A stretch of 64,000 nucleotides of DNA from an uncultured Gemmiger sp. Its GTDB lineage: Bacteria; Bacillota; Clostridia; Oscillospirales; Ruminococcaceae. Each line of letters opens with the position of its first letter. Within the stretch, counting starts at the first letter, position 1. Shown one piece after another: positions 36,001 to 43,342 of the stretch. The stretch covers positions 1-64,000 of the forward strand of contig CALXHO010000005.1 of the NCBI GenBank assembly GCA_944388125.1, written 5' to 3'. The translations under genes were made by a program, and so were the position numbers. The notes below the pieces were generated by a model. The model worked only from the letters and a program-made list of their open reading frames with translations, was not told the DNA's origin and made no database searches.

Positions 36001-36607
36001 GGATGCCCGTCTCCCGCGCCAGCCGGATGAGCTGGGGCAGGACGACCCGATCCTCCTCCAGGCCGTGATCCTGCAATTCAATATAGTAATTGCCCTGTCC
36101 GAACAGGTCGTTATAGTACAGTGCCGTCTGCTTGGCCCGCTGGTAATCCCCTGCCAGGATGGCCTGGGGGATCTCCCCCGCCAGGCAGGCAGACAGGCAG
36201 ATCAGACCCTCGTGGTACTGCTCCAGCAGCTGCTTGTCGATGCGGGGCTTGGAGTAAAAGCCTTCCAGGAAACCGGCGGATACCATCTTGATGAGGTTTT
36301 TGTAGCCGGTTTCATCCTTGCACAGCAGAATCAGGTGGTTGTTGCCGTCCACCCGGTTGACCTTGTCAAAGCGGGTGCGGGTGGCCACATAGACCTCGCA
36401 GCCGATGATGGGCTTGATGCCCGCCGCCACCGCCGCGTCGTAAAACTGCACGCAACCGTACATGACGCCGTGGTCGGTGATGGCGATGGCCGTCTGCCCC
36501 ATCTCCTTGAGACGGTCAAACATCCTGTCGATGCGGCAGGCACCGTCCAGCAGGCTGTACTCGGTGTGCACATGAAGATGGGTGAATTGTCGTTTTGTTT
36601 CCGTCAT
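33080..36607 (-). CDS. dnaE: DNA polymerase III alpha subunit (DnaE)
   Basis: Replicative C-family polymerase, 1175 residues. It has the N-terminal PHP domain (FTHLHVHTEYSLLDGACRID, AITDHGVMYG), the polymerase catalytic core (GPGRGSGAGSLAAY, PDFDVDFCYERRQEVIDYV with the catalytic Asp residues) and the helix-hairpin-helix region. An OB fold lies near the C-terminus (VTILCTVVKNKVMTTRSNTL). No intein or frameshift is seen. It begins 3 bp after whiA and ends the hprK-murB-rapZ-whiA-dnaE run. Confidence 0.97.
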   Translation of the reverse strand: MTETKRQFTHLHVHTEYSLLDGACRIDRMFDRLKEMGQTAIAITDHGVMYGCVQFYDAAVAAGIKPIIGCEVYVATRTRFDKVNRVDGNNHLILLCKDETGYKNLIKMVSAGFLEGFYSKPRIDKQLLEQYHEGLICLSACLAGEIPQAILAGDYQRAKQTALYYNDLFGQGNYYIELQDHGLEEDRVVLPQLIRLARETGIPLVATNDAHYIRKEDAKMQSILLCIQTGKTIADIDRMEFQTDEFYLKSTDEMYDLFSMAPDACENTNRIAEMCNFHFEFGQTKLPYFKAPGGMENQDYFEKLCREGLERRYPGKVTDELRERLEYEINVIKTMGYTNYYLIVFDFINYAKSKGIPVGPGRGSGAGSLAAYCVGITDIDPIRYNLIFERFLNPERVSMPDFDVDFCYERRQEVIDYVNEKYGRDHVAQIVTFGTMAARNAVRDVGRVMGLPYQDVDKVAKLIPMELKMTLHHALEVSPDLKTLYDTDGKIHELIDTAIAVEGMPRHASTHAAGVVITRDAATEYVPLATNDGLPVTQFNMTEIERLGLLKMDFLGLRTLTVIHDTEVAVQRHTPDFAVSKIDYDDQPTYAMLTNGETEGVFQLESTGMRQVLMGLRPRNLEDVIALISLYRPGPMDSIPTYLRNRREPDKISYKTPQLAHILDVTNGCIVYQEQVMQICRELAGFSYGQADNVRRAMSKKKHKVMEAERDHFVHGCTDPGHECPGCVNNGIPEQAANEIYDDMSSFASYAFNKSHAACYAYVAFQTAYLKCHYPKEFMAALLTSVLDNTSKVIEYSTECQRLGIKVLPPDINVSRGGFTVDGDSIRFGLNAVKNVGRNLIDAVVAKREERPFRGLYDFCKRLYGNELNRRAVESMIRAGAFDGLEPSRRGMLERVEPILKSIENEQRHNLEGQMDLFSVMAGEASAPQNNDYKVPPMAEYSTAELLQMEKEVSGLYLSGHPLDAYREQISKISTCTVAQLCGEEAKNFDNQHVTILCTVVKNKVMTTRSNTLMAFTTIEDLTGTMEMLVFPKVFAECRAYLQENAVIVTSGRVSYKEDEGTRLLVEGVRPIDGYDADHTFGENRAAALGQARQVPKKVASLWLLVPSMQSREMHAVENLLRNIFDGPTPVYFKFEDTGQRMRAPQSMWALDHPYLRAELERILGKDHVKEQTAK

Positions 36608-36610
36608 TGC

Positions 36611-37549
36611 TTAACCTTTTTCCGTTGACTGCCGGGCCGCCTTGCCTGCGGCCTCCAGGCGGCGGGCAGCCTCCTGGATACGTTTGAATCGGTGGGAAAG
36701 TCCCGCCTTGCTGACCGGCGGGTCAAACTTCTCGGCCAGACGGGCCAGGGTCAGGTCGGGATATTCCATCCGCAGGCGGGCGGTCTCCCGCAGGGGCTCG
36801 GGCAGGGTCTCCAGAGCGCCGGCCTCCTCCAGCGTGCGGATGGCCATCTGTACCTGCACCGCGGCCTGGACGCTCTTGCCCAGGTTGGCCGTCTCACAGT
36901 TGGAAAGGCGGTTGGTGCGGTTGCGCATATCGTTGTACATGCGCTGTTCCATGACGCGCATGGCCGCGCCCCCCGCCCCCATGAAGGTCAGCAGGTCCTC
37001 GATCTGGTCGCTGGCTTTGATGTATACCACATTGGCCCCCTTGCGCAGGGTGCGGTGGGGGCGGAAATCATGCTCCGACAGAATTGCCTCCAGCTGGCGG
37101 GACACATGGTACCGGGTGGAGAGGAATTCCAGGGTATAGCCCTTTTCCGGGTCGGTAGCGGTGCCGCAGCACAGAAAGGCCGTGGACAGAAAATGGGACA
37201 CGCAGTCCCGGCAGACAAAGCAGTCGGGGCGGATGCGCAGGGCAGGCTCCCGGCCGGTATGGCCGAAGAGTTCCAGCATCTTCCGGACTTCCTCCGGGTC
37301 CTTGACCGAGAACTCATACACCGTGCCGGAGGACCGCTCCTTGGGCAGGACGGTGCCCCGGATGCCGCAGCGCTCATACAGCTTGCGGGCCAGATTGGCA
37401 ATGCCTTCGTGCTCGGTCTGGAGCACAACGCCGTGATCGTCAAAATATTTGCCGAAGCAGGCCACCGCATAGGCAGCAGCCTGGGTACAGCAGGGCCGCT
37501 GGATCTTGCGGCGGAGGATCTCATTTTTGACATCCTGAGAAAAACTCAA
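36611..37549 (-). CDS. whiA: Sporulation/division regulator WhiA
   Basis: DNA-binding protein with an N-terminal LAGLIDADG-like fold and a C-terminal helix-turn-helix (PDLTLARLAEKFDPPVSKAG then LSHRFKRI). The likely start is TTG at 37549, giving MSFSQDVKNEIL like other WhiA proteins, with AGGAGGG 9 nt upstream; a GTG at 37579 would add ten non-conserved residues. It follows rapZ. In Firmicutes WhiA is linked to chromosome segregation and division. The yvcK gene that usually lies between rapZ and whiA is missing. Confidence 0.93.
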   Translation of the reverse strand: MSFSQDVKNEILRRKIQRPCCTQAAAYAVACFGKYFDDHGVVLQTEHEGIANLARKLYERCGIRGTVLPKERSSGTVYEFSVKDPEEVRKMLELFGHTGREPALRIRPDCFVCRDCVSHFLSTAFLCCGTATDPEKGYTLEFLSTRYHVSRQLEAILSEHDFRPHRTLRKGANVVYIKASDQIEDLLTFMGAGGAAMRVMEQRMYNDMRNRTNRLSNCETANLGKSVQAAVQVQMAIRTLEEAGALETLPEPLRETARLRMEYPDLTLARLAEKFDPPVSKAGLSHRFKRIQEAARRLEAAGKAARQSTEKG

Positions 37550-37588
37550 ACGGGGGGTCCCTCCTGTCTTAATGGTCACAGTTCCCGG

Positions 37589-38452
37589 TCAGACATTGCG
37601 CCGCGCGTCGCGGTGCTGTACCGACGGGGTGTAGCCCAGCTTCTGGCAATACTCGCCGAGCAGGCGGGCGAAGGTGATGGACCGGTGCTTGCCGCCGGTG
37701 CATCCGACGGCAATGACCAGCTGGCTCTTGCCCTCCTTCACATAGAGGGGCAGAGCATATTCCAGCAGGCTTTCCAGCCTGCGGAGAAATTCCTGGGATT
37801 CGGGGGCTTTCATGACGTAATCGACCACTGCCTGATCCAGGCCGGTGAGGTTCTTCAGTTCCGGCACATAGAAGGGGTTGGGCAGGCAGCGCACGTCAAA
37901 GACGATGTCCGCCTCCTGGGGCAGGCCGTACTTGAAACCGAAGGACATGATGGTCAGCGCCATGGCGTTCTCCCCACGGCTGAGGAAAAGGCTGCAGACC
38001 CGCTCCCGGTTCTGGGCCGCGGAGAGCAGCGAGGTATCGATGACATACTTGGCCCGCTCCCGGAGCGGCTTCAGTACCTCCCGTTCCCGGGTGATGGCTT
38101 CCTGGATGGGCAGCCCGTCACTGAGGGAGAAGGGATGCTGACGGCGGGTCTCCTTGTAGCGGCGGCGGATGACGGTATCGGCGGCATCGAGGAAGAGGAT
38201 TTCGTAATCCACCTTTTTCTCATCCAGAGCGGCAAGGGCTTCATCCACATCCTGCACGGTGCGCAGGCCGCGGATATCCAGCACCACCGCCACCCGGTCC
38301 AGCTGGTTTTCGCCCTGGCGGGCAAAGTCCACCAGACGGGACACCAGCCCCGCCGGAAGATTGTCGATGCAGAAAAATCCGATATCCTCCAGGGCGTTGA
38401 CCGCCATGGATTTGCCCGCCCCGGACAGGCCCGTCACAACCAAAAGTTTCAT
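37589..38452 (-). CDS. rapZ: RapZ/YvcJ-family nucleotide-binding protein
   Basis: 287-residue P-loop protein with GLSGAGKSMA at residues 8-17, LDIRGLRTVQDV, the Walker-B-like LFLDAADTVIRRRYKETRR, and the conserved C-terminal domain (SFGFKYGLPQEADIVFDVR, then VAVGCTGGKHRS-like AVGCTGGKHRSITFARLLGE). In E. coli RapZ controls glmS by guiding small RNA decay; in Firmicutes the role is less clear. It lies between murB and whiA. Confidence 0.95.
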   Translation of the reverse strand: MKLLVVTGLSGAGKSMAVNALEDIGFFCIDNLPAGLVSRLVDFARQGENQLDRVAVVLDIRGLRTVQDVDEALAALDEKKVDYEILFLDAADTVIRRRYKETRRQHPFSLSDGLPIQEAITREREVLKPLRERAKYVIDTSLLSAAQNRERVCSLFLSRGENAMALTIMSFGFKYGLPQEADIVFDVRCLPNPFYVPELKNLTGLDQAVVDYVMKAPESQEFLRRLESLLEYALPLYVKEGKSQLVIAVGCTGGKHRSITFARLLGEYCQKLGYTPSVQHRDARRNV

Positions 38453-38512
38453 TGCTGTTCTCTCCGCCTTATGTGTTTTGCCGGGTACACCGGGCGGGAC
38501 GCGCCGCCCGCC

Positions 38513-39418
38513 TCAGCGGACGACGCGGATCTCCCGCGAAAGATGATAGCCGGTCTTTTCCTCCACAATTTTCTGGATCTCGTCGGTCAGTTGGATGACA
38601 TCGGCGCAGGTCGCACCGCCGGTATTGACCACAAATCCGCAGTGTTTGGTGCTGACCGCCGCGCCGCCCACCGCAAAGCCCCGCAGGCCCGACTGCTCGA
38701 TGAGCTGGCCGGCAAAGGCGCCCTCGGGACGCTTGAAGGTACTGCCTGCGGAAGGCATTTCCAGCGGCTGTTTTTCCCGGCGGCGGGCCATGAGTTCCTG
38801 CATGCGGGCTTCAATGGCCTGGGGATCGCCGGGCTGCAGCTGGAAGGTTGCCTCCAGAATGCAGCCGCCATCGGTCTCAAACCGGCTGGTGCGGTAGCCC
38901 AGGGCTAGCTCTTCCACCGGCAGGGTCTCCAGGTGCAGGTCGCTGTCCAGGAAGGTCACCCGGCTGAGGACCTGTTTCAGCTCTCCGCCGTAGGCGCCGG
39001 CGTTCATATACACCGCGCCGCCCACCGTGCCGGGAATGCCGTAGGCAAATTCCAGCCCGGTCAGGCCAGCTTTTTGTGCTTCGCGGCAGACTGCCGCCAG
39101 GGATGCGCCTGCCGCCGCGCTGACTGTCGTTCCGGTGACGGTAATGGGCGTTCTGAGGTCCACTGTGCAGATGACCGCACCGTCAAAGCCCTCGTCGGCA
39201 AACAGCGTATTGGAGCCGTTGCCCAGAAGATAGGTCCGCACACCGTATTCCCGGCAGAGCTCCGCCGTGCGCAGCAGCTGCGCCGGGGTCTCGGGCAGGC
39301 AGAACACTGCCGCCGGACCGCCGATGCGGAATGTGGTGTGCCGGCTGAGGGGCTCCTGCTCCAAAAACGGGATCTGCTGTCCCTGCAACGCCCCGATCAA
39401 GGCTGAGATGTCCGCCAT
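38513..39418 (-). CDS. murB: UDP-N-acetylenolpyruvoylglucosamine reductase
   Basis: FAD enzyme that reduces UDP-GlcNAc-enolpyruvate to UDP-MurNAc. The 301-residue protein has FRIGGPAAVFCLPET, YLLGNGSNTLFADEGFDGAV, EFAYGIPGTVGGAVYMNAGA, AGSTFKRPEG and GGAAVSTKHCGFVVN. The start at 39418 has GGGAGG at 6 nt; a 45-codon extension overlaps the ROK gene in another frame and is rejected. It joins the hprK operon as in other Clostridia. Confidence 0.96.
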   Translation of the reverse strand: MADISALIGALQGQQIPFLEQEPLSRHTTFRIGGPAAVFCLPETPAQLLRTAELCREYGVRTYLLGNGSNTLFADEGFDGAVICTVDLRTPITVTGTTVSAAAGASLAAVCREAQKAGLTGLEFAYGIPGTVGGAVYMNAGAYGGELKQVLSRVTFLDSDLHLETLPVEELALGYRTSRFETDGGCILEATFQLQPGDPQAIEARMQELMARRREKQPLEMPSAGSTFKRPEGAFAGQLIEQSGLRGFAVGGAAVSTKHCGFVVNTGGATCADVIQLTDEIQKIVEEKTGYHLSREIRVVR

Positions 39419-39474
39419 AGGTTTCCTCCCATTGTCCGCCATGCTTGCCGGAAAATCCGTCCGGCACCCTTTTC

Positions 39475-40431
39475 TCAGATCGAATCCGCCAGTGCTGCCG
39501 CGCCGATGACGCCGGCGTCGTTGCGCAGCACACAGGCCTTGATTTCGGGGCACTTGCCCGTAGTGATATTATGCGTCTCTTTTTCCACATAGGCACGGAC
39601 GGGTGCCAGCAGGACTTCACCCTGGTTGGACACGCCGCCGCCGATGCAGACCACTTCCGGCTCAAAAGTGTTGACCACGTTGGCCACGCCGCAGCCCACA
39701 TAGTCCATCCAGGTGGCCAGGACTTTCTTGGCGATCTCGTCGCCCTGCTCCGCTGCATCAAAGGCCGTCTTGGCGTTGACGTGGTCCAGGTCGCCGGCGA
39801 TCTTCCACATGATGCTGTCGGGGGCGTCCTTCATGGCCTCGCGGGTGTCGTCGCTCAAAGCGCGGGCGGAGGCGTAGCGCTCCCAGCAGCCCTTGCGTCC
39901 GCAGTTGCACTGACGGCCGCCCATCACAATGACAGTATGGCCCATCTCACCTGCGGCAAAGTTGAATCCGCGCAGGATCTTGCCGTTCAGGATGATGCCG
40001 CTGCCGATGCCGGTGCCCAGCGTGATGATGACGGCGTCACGATAGCCCTTGGCGCCGCCTGCAATGTACTCGCCGAATGCCGCGGCATTGGCGTCGTTTT
40101 CCACATAGACCTTGCAGCCCAGGAGCTTCTCCATATCGGAGCCCAGGTTCCAGTCATAGTAGTTGAAGTTGGTGTTGTAGCCCACAAAGCCGGTGGTGAA
40201 ATTCACGCTGCCGGGGGTGCCGATGCCCACATAGGAGACCTGCTCAAAGGGGACCTTGTTCTCCTTGGCAACGGTGCGGCACAGCTTGGCCAGGGCTTCC
40301 TCCAGCTCCTTTGCGGGGCGGGGCAGGCGGGTGGCCCAGGTGATCTTGCCCACGATCTCGTAGTTTTCGTCCACAAGGCCCGCCGTCATGGTGGTGCCGC
40401 CCAGATCGATACCGATAGTATATTTGCTCAT
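39475..40431 (-). CDS. ROK-family glucokinase
   Basis: Predicted to phosphorylate glucose with ATP. The 318-residue protein has the ATP loop GIDLGGTTMTAGLVD, GIGTPGSVNF, ENDANAAAFGEY with the catalytic Asp, TLGTGIGSGII, EMGHTVIV and the ROK zinc motif CNCGRKGCWE. The start overlaps the stop of the PHP gene by 4 bp, so they are coupled. No helix-turn-helix is present, so it is an enzyme and not a ROK repressor. Confidence 0.92.
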   Translation of the reverse strand: MSKYTIGIDLGGTTMTAGLVDENYEIVGKITWATRLPRPAKELEEALAKLCRTVAKENKVPFEQVSYVGIGTPGSVNFTTGFVGYNTNFNYYDWNLGSDMEKLLGCKVYVENDANAAAFGEYIAGGAKGYRDAVIITLGTGIGSGIILNGKILRGFNFAAGEMGHTVIVMGGRQCNCGRKGCWERYASARALSDDTREAMKDAPDSIMWKIAGDLDHVNAKTAFDAAEQGDEIAKKVLATWMDYVGCGVANVVNTFEPEVVCIGGGVSNQGEVLLAPVRAYVEKETHNITTGKCPEIKACVLRNDAGVIGAAALADSI

Positions 40432-41180
40432 TGTAACAGTCCTCCTATTTCCTCCGCAGATGCCCTGCGGTGCAATGCTAAGGTTTTGACGAGAGCCTCA
40501 CACGAGGCATTCACGACCAGCTCGGGGGGATAGTCCACTTCTTCCAGAAGCGCCACCAGCGGCTGCATGTTTCCCCGCAGCTGGCGGGTGCTGTGAGCGT
40601 CGGTGTCCAGCGAGATGCGGCAGCCGTTTTTCAGGCAGGCACGCACCAGGGCGCGCATATTGGGGATGCCGTCCTTGCGGACATGGAAGGAATTTCCGTT
40701 GAGCTCCACGACCTTGTTGTTTGCCGCAAATGCCTTGGTGACCAGGTCATAATCATAGCGGTAATTCTGCTGCTCCGAATGCCCGATGCAGTCGACAGCG
40801 GGGTTTTCGGCCACCGCAAGCCAGAGGCGGGTGGCCTCCTTCTCGGTGAGCAGCCCCGGCAGGCAGGCACTGTGGATGGACGCCACCACCCAGTCCATGC
40901 CCTGCAAAAGGCTCTGGGGCAGGTCCAGCCCGCCGTGGGTGTCCATGACGTTGACCTCGGCGCCGTAGAGCATGACCACATCGCCGATCTTCCGGTCCAG
41001 GGCCGAGAAGTTCTGGAAATGCCAGATATGCGGCGCATCGGGCATGGCGGGGGCATGGTCGGTCACGGCCAGGGCACGGTAGCCCAGGCGGTTTGCCTCC
41101 GCGGCCATCTCCTCCAGGGTGTGATAGGCGTGGGTGGCGCTGAGGGTGTGGGTGTGCAGGTCTGCAATGATGGGATTCAT
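40428..41180 (-). CDS. PHP-domain hydrolase, YcdX type
   Basis: 250-residue metal-dependent phosphoesterase of the PHP family: ADLHTHTLSATHAYHTLEE, LAVTDHAP, VVASIHSACLPG, CIGHSE and SLDTDAHSTRQLRG carry the His/Asp/Glu metal ligands. Substrates of stand-alone PHP proteins are mostly unknown phosphates. The start at 41180 has AAGGAG about 12 nt upstream. It lies between hprK and the glucokinase gene. Confidence 0.88.
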   Translation of the reverse strand: MNPIIADLHTHTLSATHAYHTLEEMAAEANRLGYRALAVTDHAPAMPDAPHIWHFQNFSALDRKIGDVVMLYGAEVNVMDTHGGLDLPQSLLQGMDWVVASIHSACLPGLLTEKEATRLWLAVAENPAVDCIGHSEQQNYRYDYDLVTKAFAANNKVVELNGNSFHVRKDGIPNMRALVRACLKNGCRISLDTDAHSTRQLRGNMQPLVALLEEVDYPPELVVNASCEALVKTLALHRRASAEEIGGLLQ

Positions 41181-41225
41181 GAAGTGTGTGACTCTCCTTC
41201 TGCTGCGCGGGTCGCGCGGCAATGC

Positions 41226-42158
41226 TTAGAAATCGTTTTCCAGGCCCAGATGTCTGAGCAGTTCACGGGCCGCATTATAGCCCATCTCCTTGGAGCGGTT
41301 GTTCATGGCAGCCGTCTCCAGTATGACCGCCAGGTTACGGCCGGGCATGACGGGGATGACCATGCTGGGCACCTTGACCCCCAGAATGTCATACGTCTGG
41401 GTCTCCAGGCCGGTGCGGTCATAATTTTTGGTGCGGTCCCAGGGCTCCAGCTCCACGACGATCTCCACCTCGACGCTGTTCTTGACGGAGCCGATGCCGA
41501 ACAGGCGCGCCACATTGATGATGCCGATGCCCCGCAGTTCAATGAAGTGCCGGATGTTCTCCGGGGCGGAACCCATGATCTTGTGGGAAGAAACGCGGCG
41601 CAGTTCCACCGCATCGTCGGCAATCAGGCGATGTCCCCGCTTGACCAGCTCAATGGCGGTCTCGCTCTTGCCCACACCGGAATCGCCCATGATGAGGATG
41701 CCCTCGCCGTAGACCTCCACAAGAACGCCGTGGCGGGTGATGCGGGGGGCCAGCTCGGTGTTGAGGGTGGTGATCATGCTGCTCATCAGGGGGGAGGTCA
41801 TCTCAGAGGAGAGCAGCAGCGCCACGCCGTACTGTTTGGCAAACTCCAGCATCTCGGGCAGGGGTTCCATGTCCCGGGAGATGACGACGGCCGGCGGCTG
41901 GAAGGAGAAGAGCTTTTCCAGATGGGTGCGGCGGATGTCCGGCTCCAGCTCATTGAGGTAGGACATCTCGGTCAGGCCGATGATCTGGATACGGGCGCTG
42001 TCAAAGTACTGATAATATCCCGCCAGCATGATGCCGGGGCGATACACCTCCGCGGCGTACACCTTGATCTCCTTGAGGTCCTTGGGTGTGTATGCGACGG
42101 TCAGGCCGGACTCTTCGGCCACTCTGTCCAATGTCACAGAAAATTGCTGTTCTTCCAT
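41226..42158 (-). CDS. hprK: HPr kinase/phosphorylase
   Basis: Bifunctional sensor that phosphorylates HPr at Ser46 when glycolytic intermediates are high and removes the phosphate otherwise. The 310-residue protein has His143 in RHGVLVEVYGEG, the P-loop GDSGVGKS at 158-165 and the HprK signature IMGSAPENIRHFIELRGIGI. AAAGGGG precedes the start at 42158. It is the first gene of the hprK-PHP-glucokinase-murB-rapZ-whiA-dnaE group. Its target HPr is encoded at 19673-19936. Confidence 0.97.
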   Translation of the reverse strand: MEEQQFSVTLDRVAEESGLTVAYTPKDLKEIKVYAAEVYRPGIMLAGYYQYFDSARIQIIGLTEMSYLNELEPDIRRTHLEKLFSFQPPAVVISRDMEPLPEMLEFAKQYGVALLLSSEMTSPLMSSMITTLNTELAPRITRHGVLVEVYGEGILIMGDSGVGKSETAIELVKRGHRLIADDAVELRRVSSHKIMGSAPENIRHFIELRGIGIINVARLFGIGSVKNSVEVEIVVELEPWDRTKNYDRTGLETQTYDILGVKVPSMVIPVMPGRNLAVILETAAMNNRSKEMGYNAARELLRHLGLENDF

Positions 42159-42222
42159 GCGGTTCGCCCCTTTCGTTTCTGCTCTGGCCGGCAGTTGCCG
42201 CGCCAAGCCAGTATATAAAGTT

Positions 42223-42251
42223 ATTATAACTTACCGCCCGATTTTTGTACA
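42223..42251 (-). promoter_or_regulatory. hprK promoter
   Basis: Minus-strand TGTACA (42246-42251), 17 nt, TATAAT (42223-42228). The -35 falls in one arm of the preceding terminator hairpin and has the same CTGTACAAAA context as the ptsH promoter. Confidence 0.65.
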
Positions 42252-42277
42252 GCGATCTTGCACAAAAATCGGGCGGT
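42233..42277 (-). terminator. Hairpin at the end of the polysaccharide operon
   Basis: ACCGCCCGATTTTTGT and ACAAAAATCGGGCGGT form a perfect 16-bp stem with a 13-nt loop. The T run is good on the plus strand (CAATCTTTTC) but absent on the minus strand, where AAGTTATAAT follows and serves as the hprK -10. Confidence 0.6.
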
Positions 42278-42300
42278 CAATCTTTTCTGTTTTCCTGAAA

Positions 42301-43320
42301 TCAGCGGGCAAACAACCGTCCTGCCGCGGCGCGAACCCGCACGTCCAGGCGATAAAGACCCCAGGATGCGGCGGCGGTGATGACAAGATACGCCCCGAAC
42401 AGCAGGGCGGTATCCTTGCGGGTCAGCGCTGCAAGGTCAAATTTCTGGACCATCTGCAAAATAATGAAATGATGGACCAGAAACACCGCATAGGAATACT
42501 TGCCCGCCAACGCGCAGGTGCGCTGCAGCCAGGCCGGGGATGCTGCCTTGGGCCAGGCGGAGAGCACCACAAACACGGCAGCGGAGACGACGGCACAGAG
42601 AAGCTTTGCATCCAGCGCCGTCACCTTGCTGACTGCCCAGAGCACCGGCCAGACCAGTGCCGCCCCGACAACCACCGGAAGCCGGGGACGCTTTGCCCCC
42701 ACCACGGTGATGCCGAAGAGGAATTCCAGCAGATGCACGCCGATGAGCTGGGCATCCAGGCCGGAGAAATGCAGAGCAAGGGCCAGCACCAGCGTCACCG
42801 CCCAGGTGATCCACTTGTTCTTGCGGATGCCCGTGTAGAGCAGCGGGAACAGGAGATACAAAAACAGGATGCTGCCCAGGAACCACTCGCCCACGCAGGC
42901 GAAGTCGGTGTGGACCCAGCCCGCCGCCACGGCGAAGTTGTCCAGCCCCAGCACAGTGAGGATCAGTGTGGGGGTCTTGGCGGCGGAGTAGTACCCCGGC
43001 TGGGTAACAAATCGGACGGAAAAGCAGAGGCACCACGCCAGCCAGAACATGGGATAGACCGCATGGGCCCGGCGCTTGTAAAACGCTTTGGCGGAGAAGG
43101 GCTCCTTTGCGGTGTAGGCAAGGGCTGCCCCCGACACGATGAAGAAGAGTGACGAGCCGAAATCACCGAGGTAGATGCCCCCCGGCAATGTACTGGTGAA
43201 CAGTTTGTGGGGCAGGGTGAAATAACCGGTGACCGTGGCGTTGAAATGGATAATGAGAATACAGACCAGTGCCAGGGTGCGGACAAGATCGAGGTAAAAC
43301 AGGCGCGGGCGCTTGGACAT
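42301..43320 (-). CDS. Acyltransferase 3-family membrane protein
   Basis: 339-residue membrane protein with about ten helices and the acyltransferase-3 N-terminus (RLFYLDLVRTLALVCILIIH FNATV region, conserved His in LIIHF), then FFIVSGAALAY and KRRAHAVYPMFW. These enzymes O-acetylate or succinylate surface sugars. The start at 43320 has AAGGAAAAGGGGA; a 48-codon extension lies in the shadow of the RgpF gene. It is the last gene of the polysaccharide operon and probably decorates its product. Confidence 0.88.
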   Translation of the reverse strand: MSKRPRLFYLDLVRTLALVCILIIHFNATVTGYFTLPHKLFTSTLPGGIYLGDFGSSLFFIVSGAALAYTAKEPFSAKAFYKRRAHAVYPMFWLAWCLCFSVRFVTQPGYYSAAKTPTLILTVLGLDNFAVAAGWVHTDFACVGEWFLGSILFLYLLFPLLYTGIRKNKWITWAVTLVLALALHFSGLDAQLIGVHLLEFLFGITVVGAKRPRLPVVVGAALVWPVLWAVSKVTALDAKLLCAVVSAAVFVVLSAWPKAASPAWLQRTCALAGKYSYAVFLVHHFIILQMVQKFDLAALTRKDTALLFGAYLVITAAASWGLYRLDVRVRAAAGRLFAR

Positions 43321-43342
43321 CAGGCAGTCCCCTTTTCCTTGG

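Noticed and set aside
31961..36628. A 1555-codon open frame on the plus strand opposite dnaE and pfkA
   Set aside because: It is the mirror of two certain genes in GC-rich DNA. It has no ribosome site at a sensible place and no recognisable domain.
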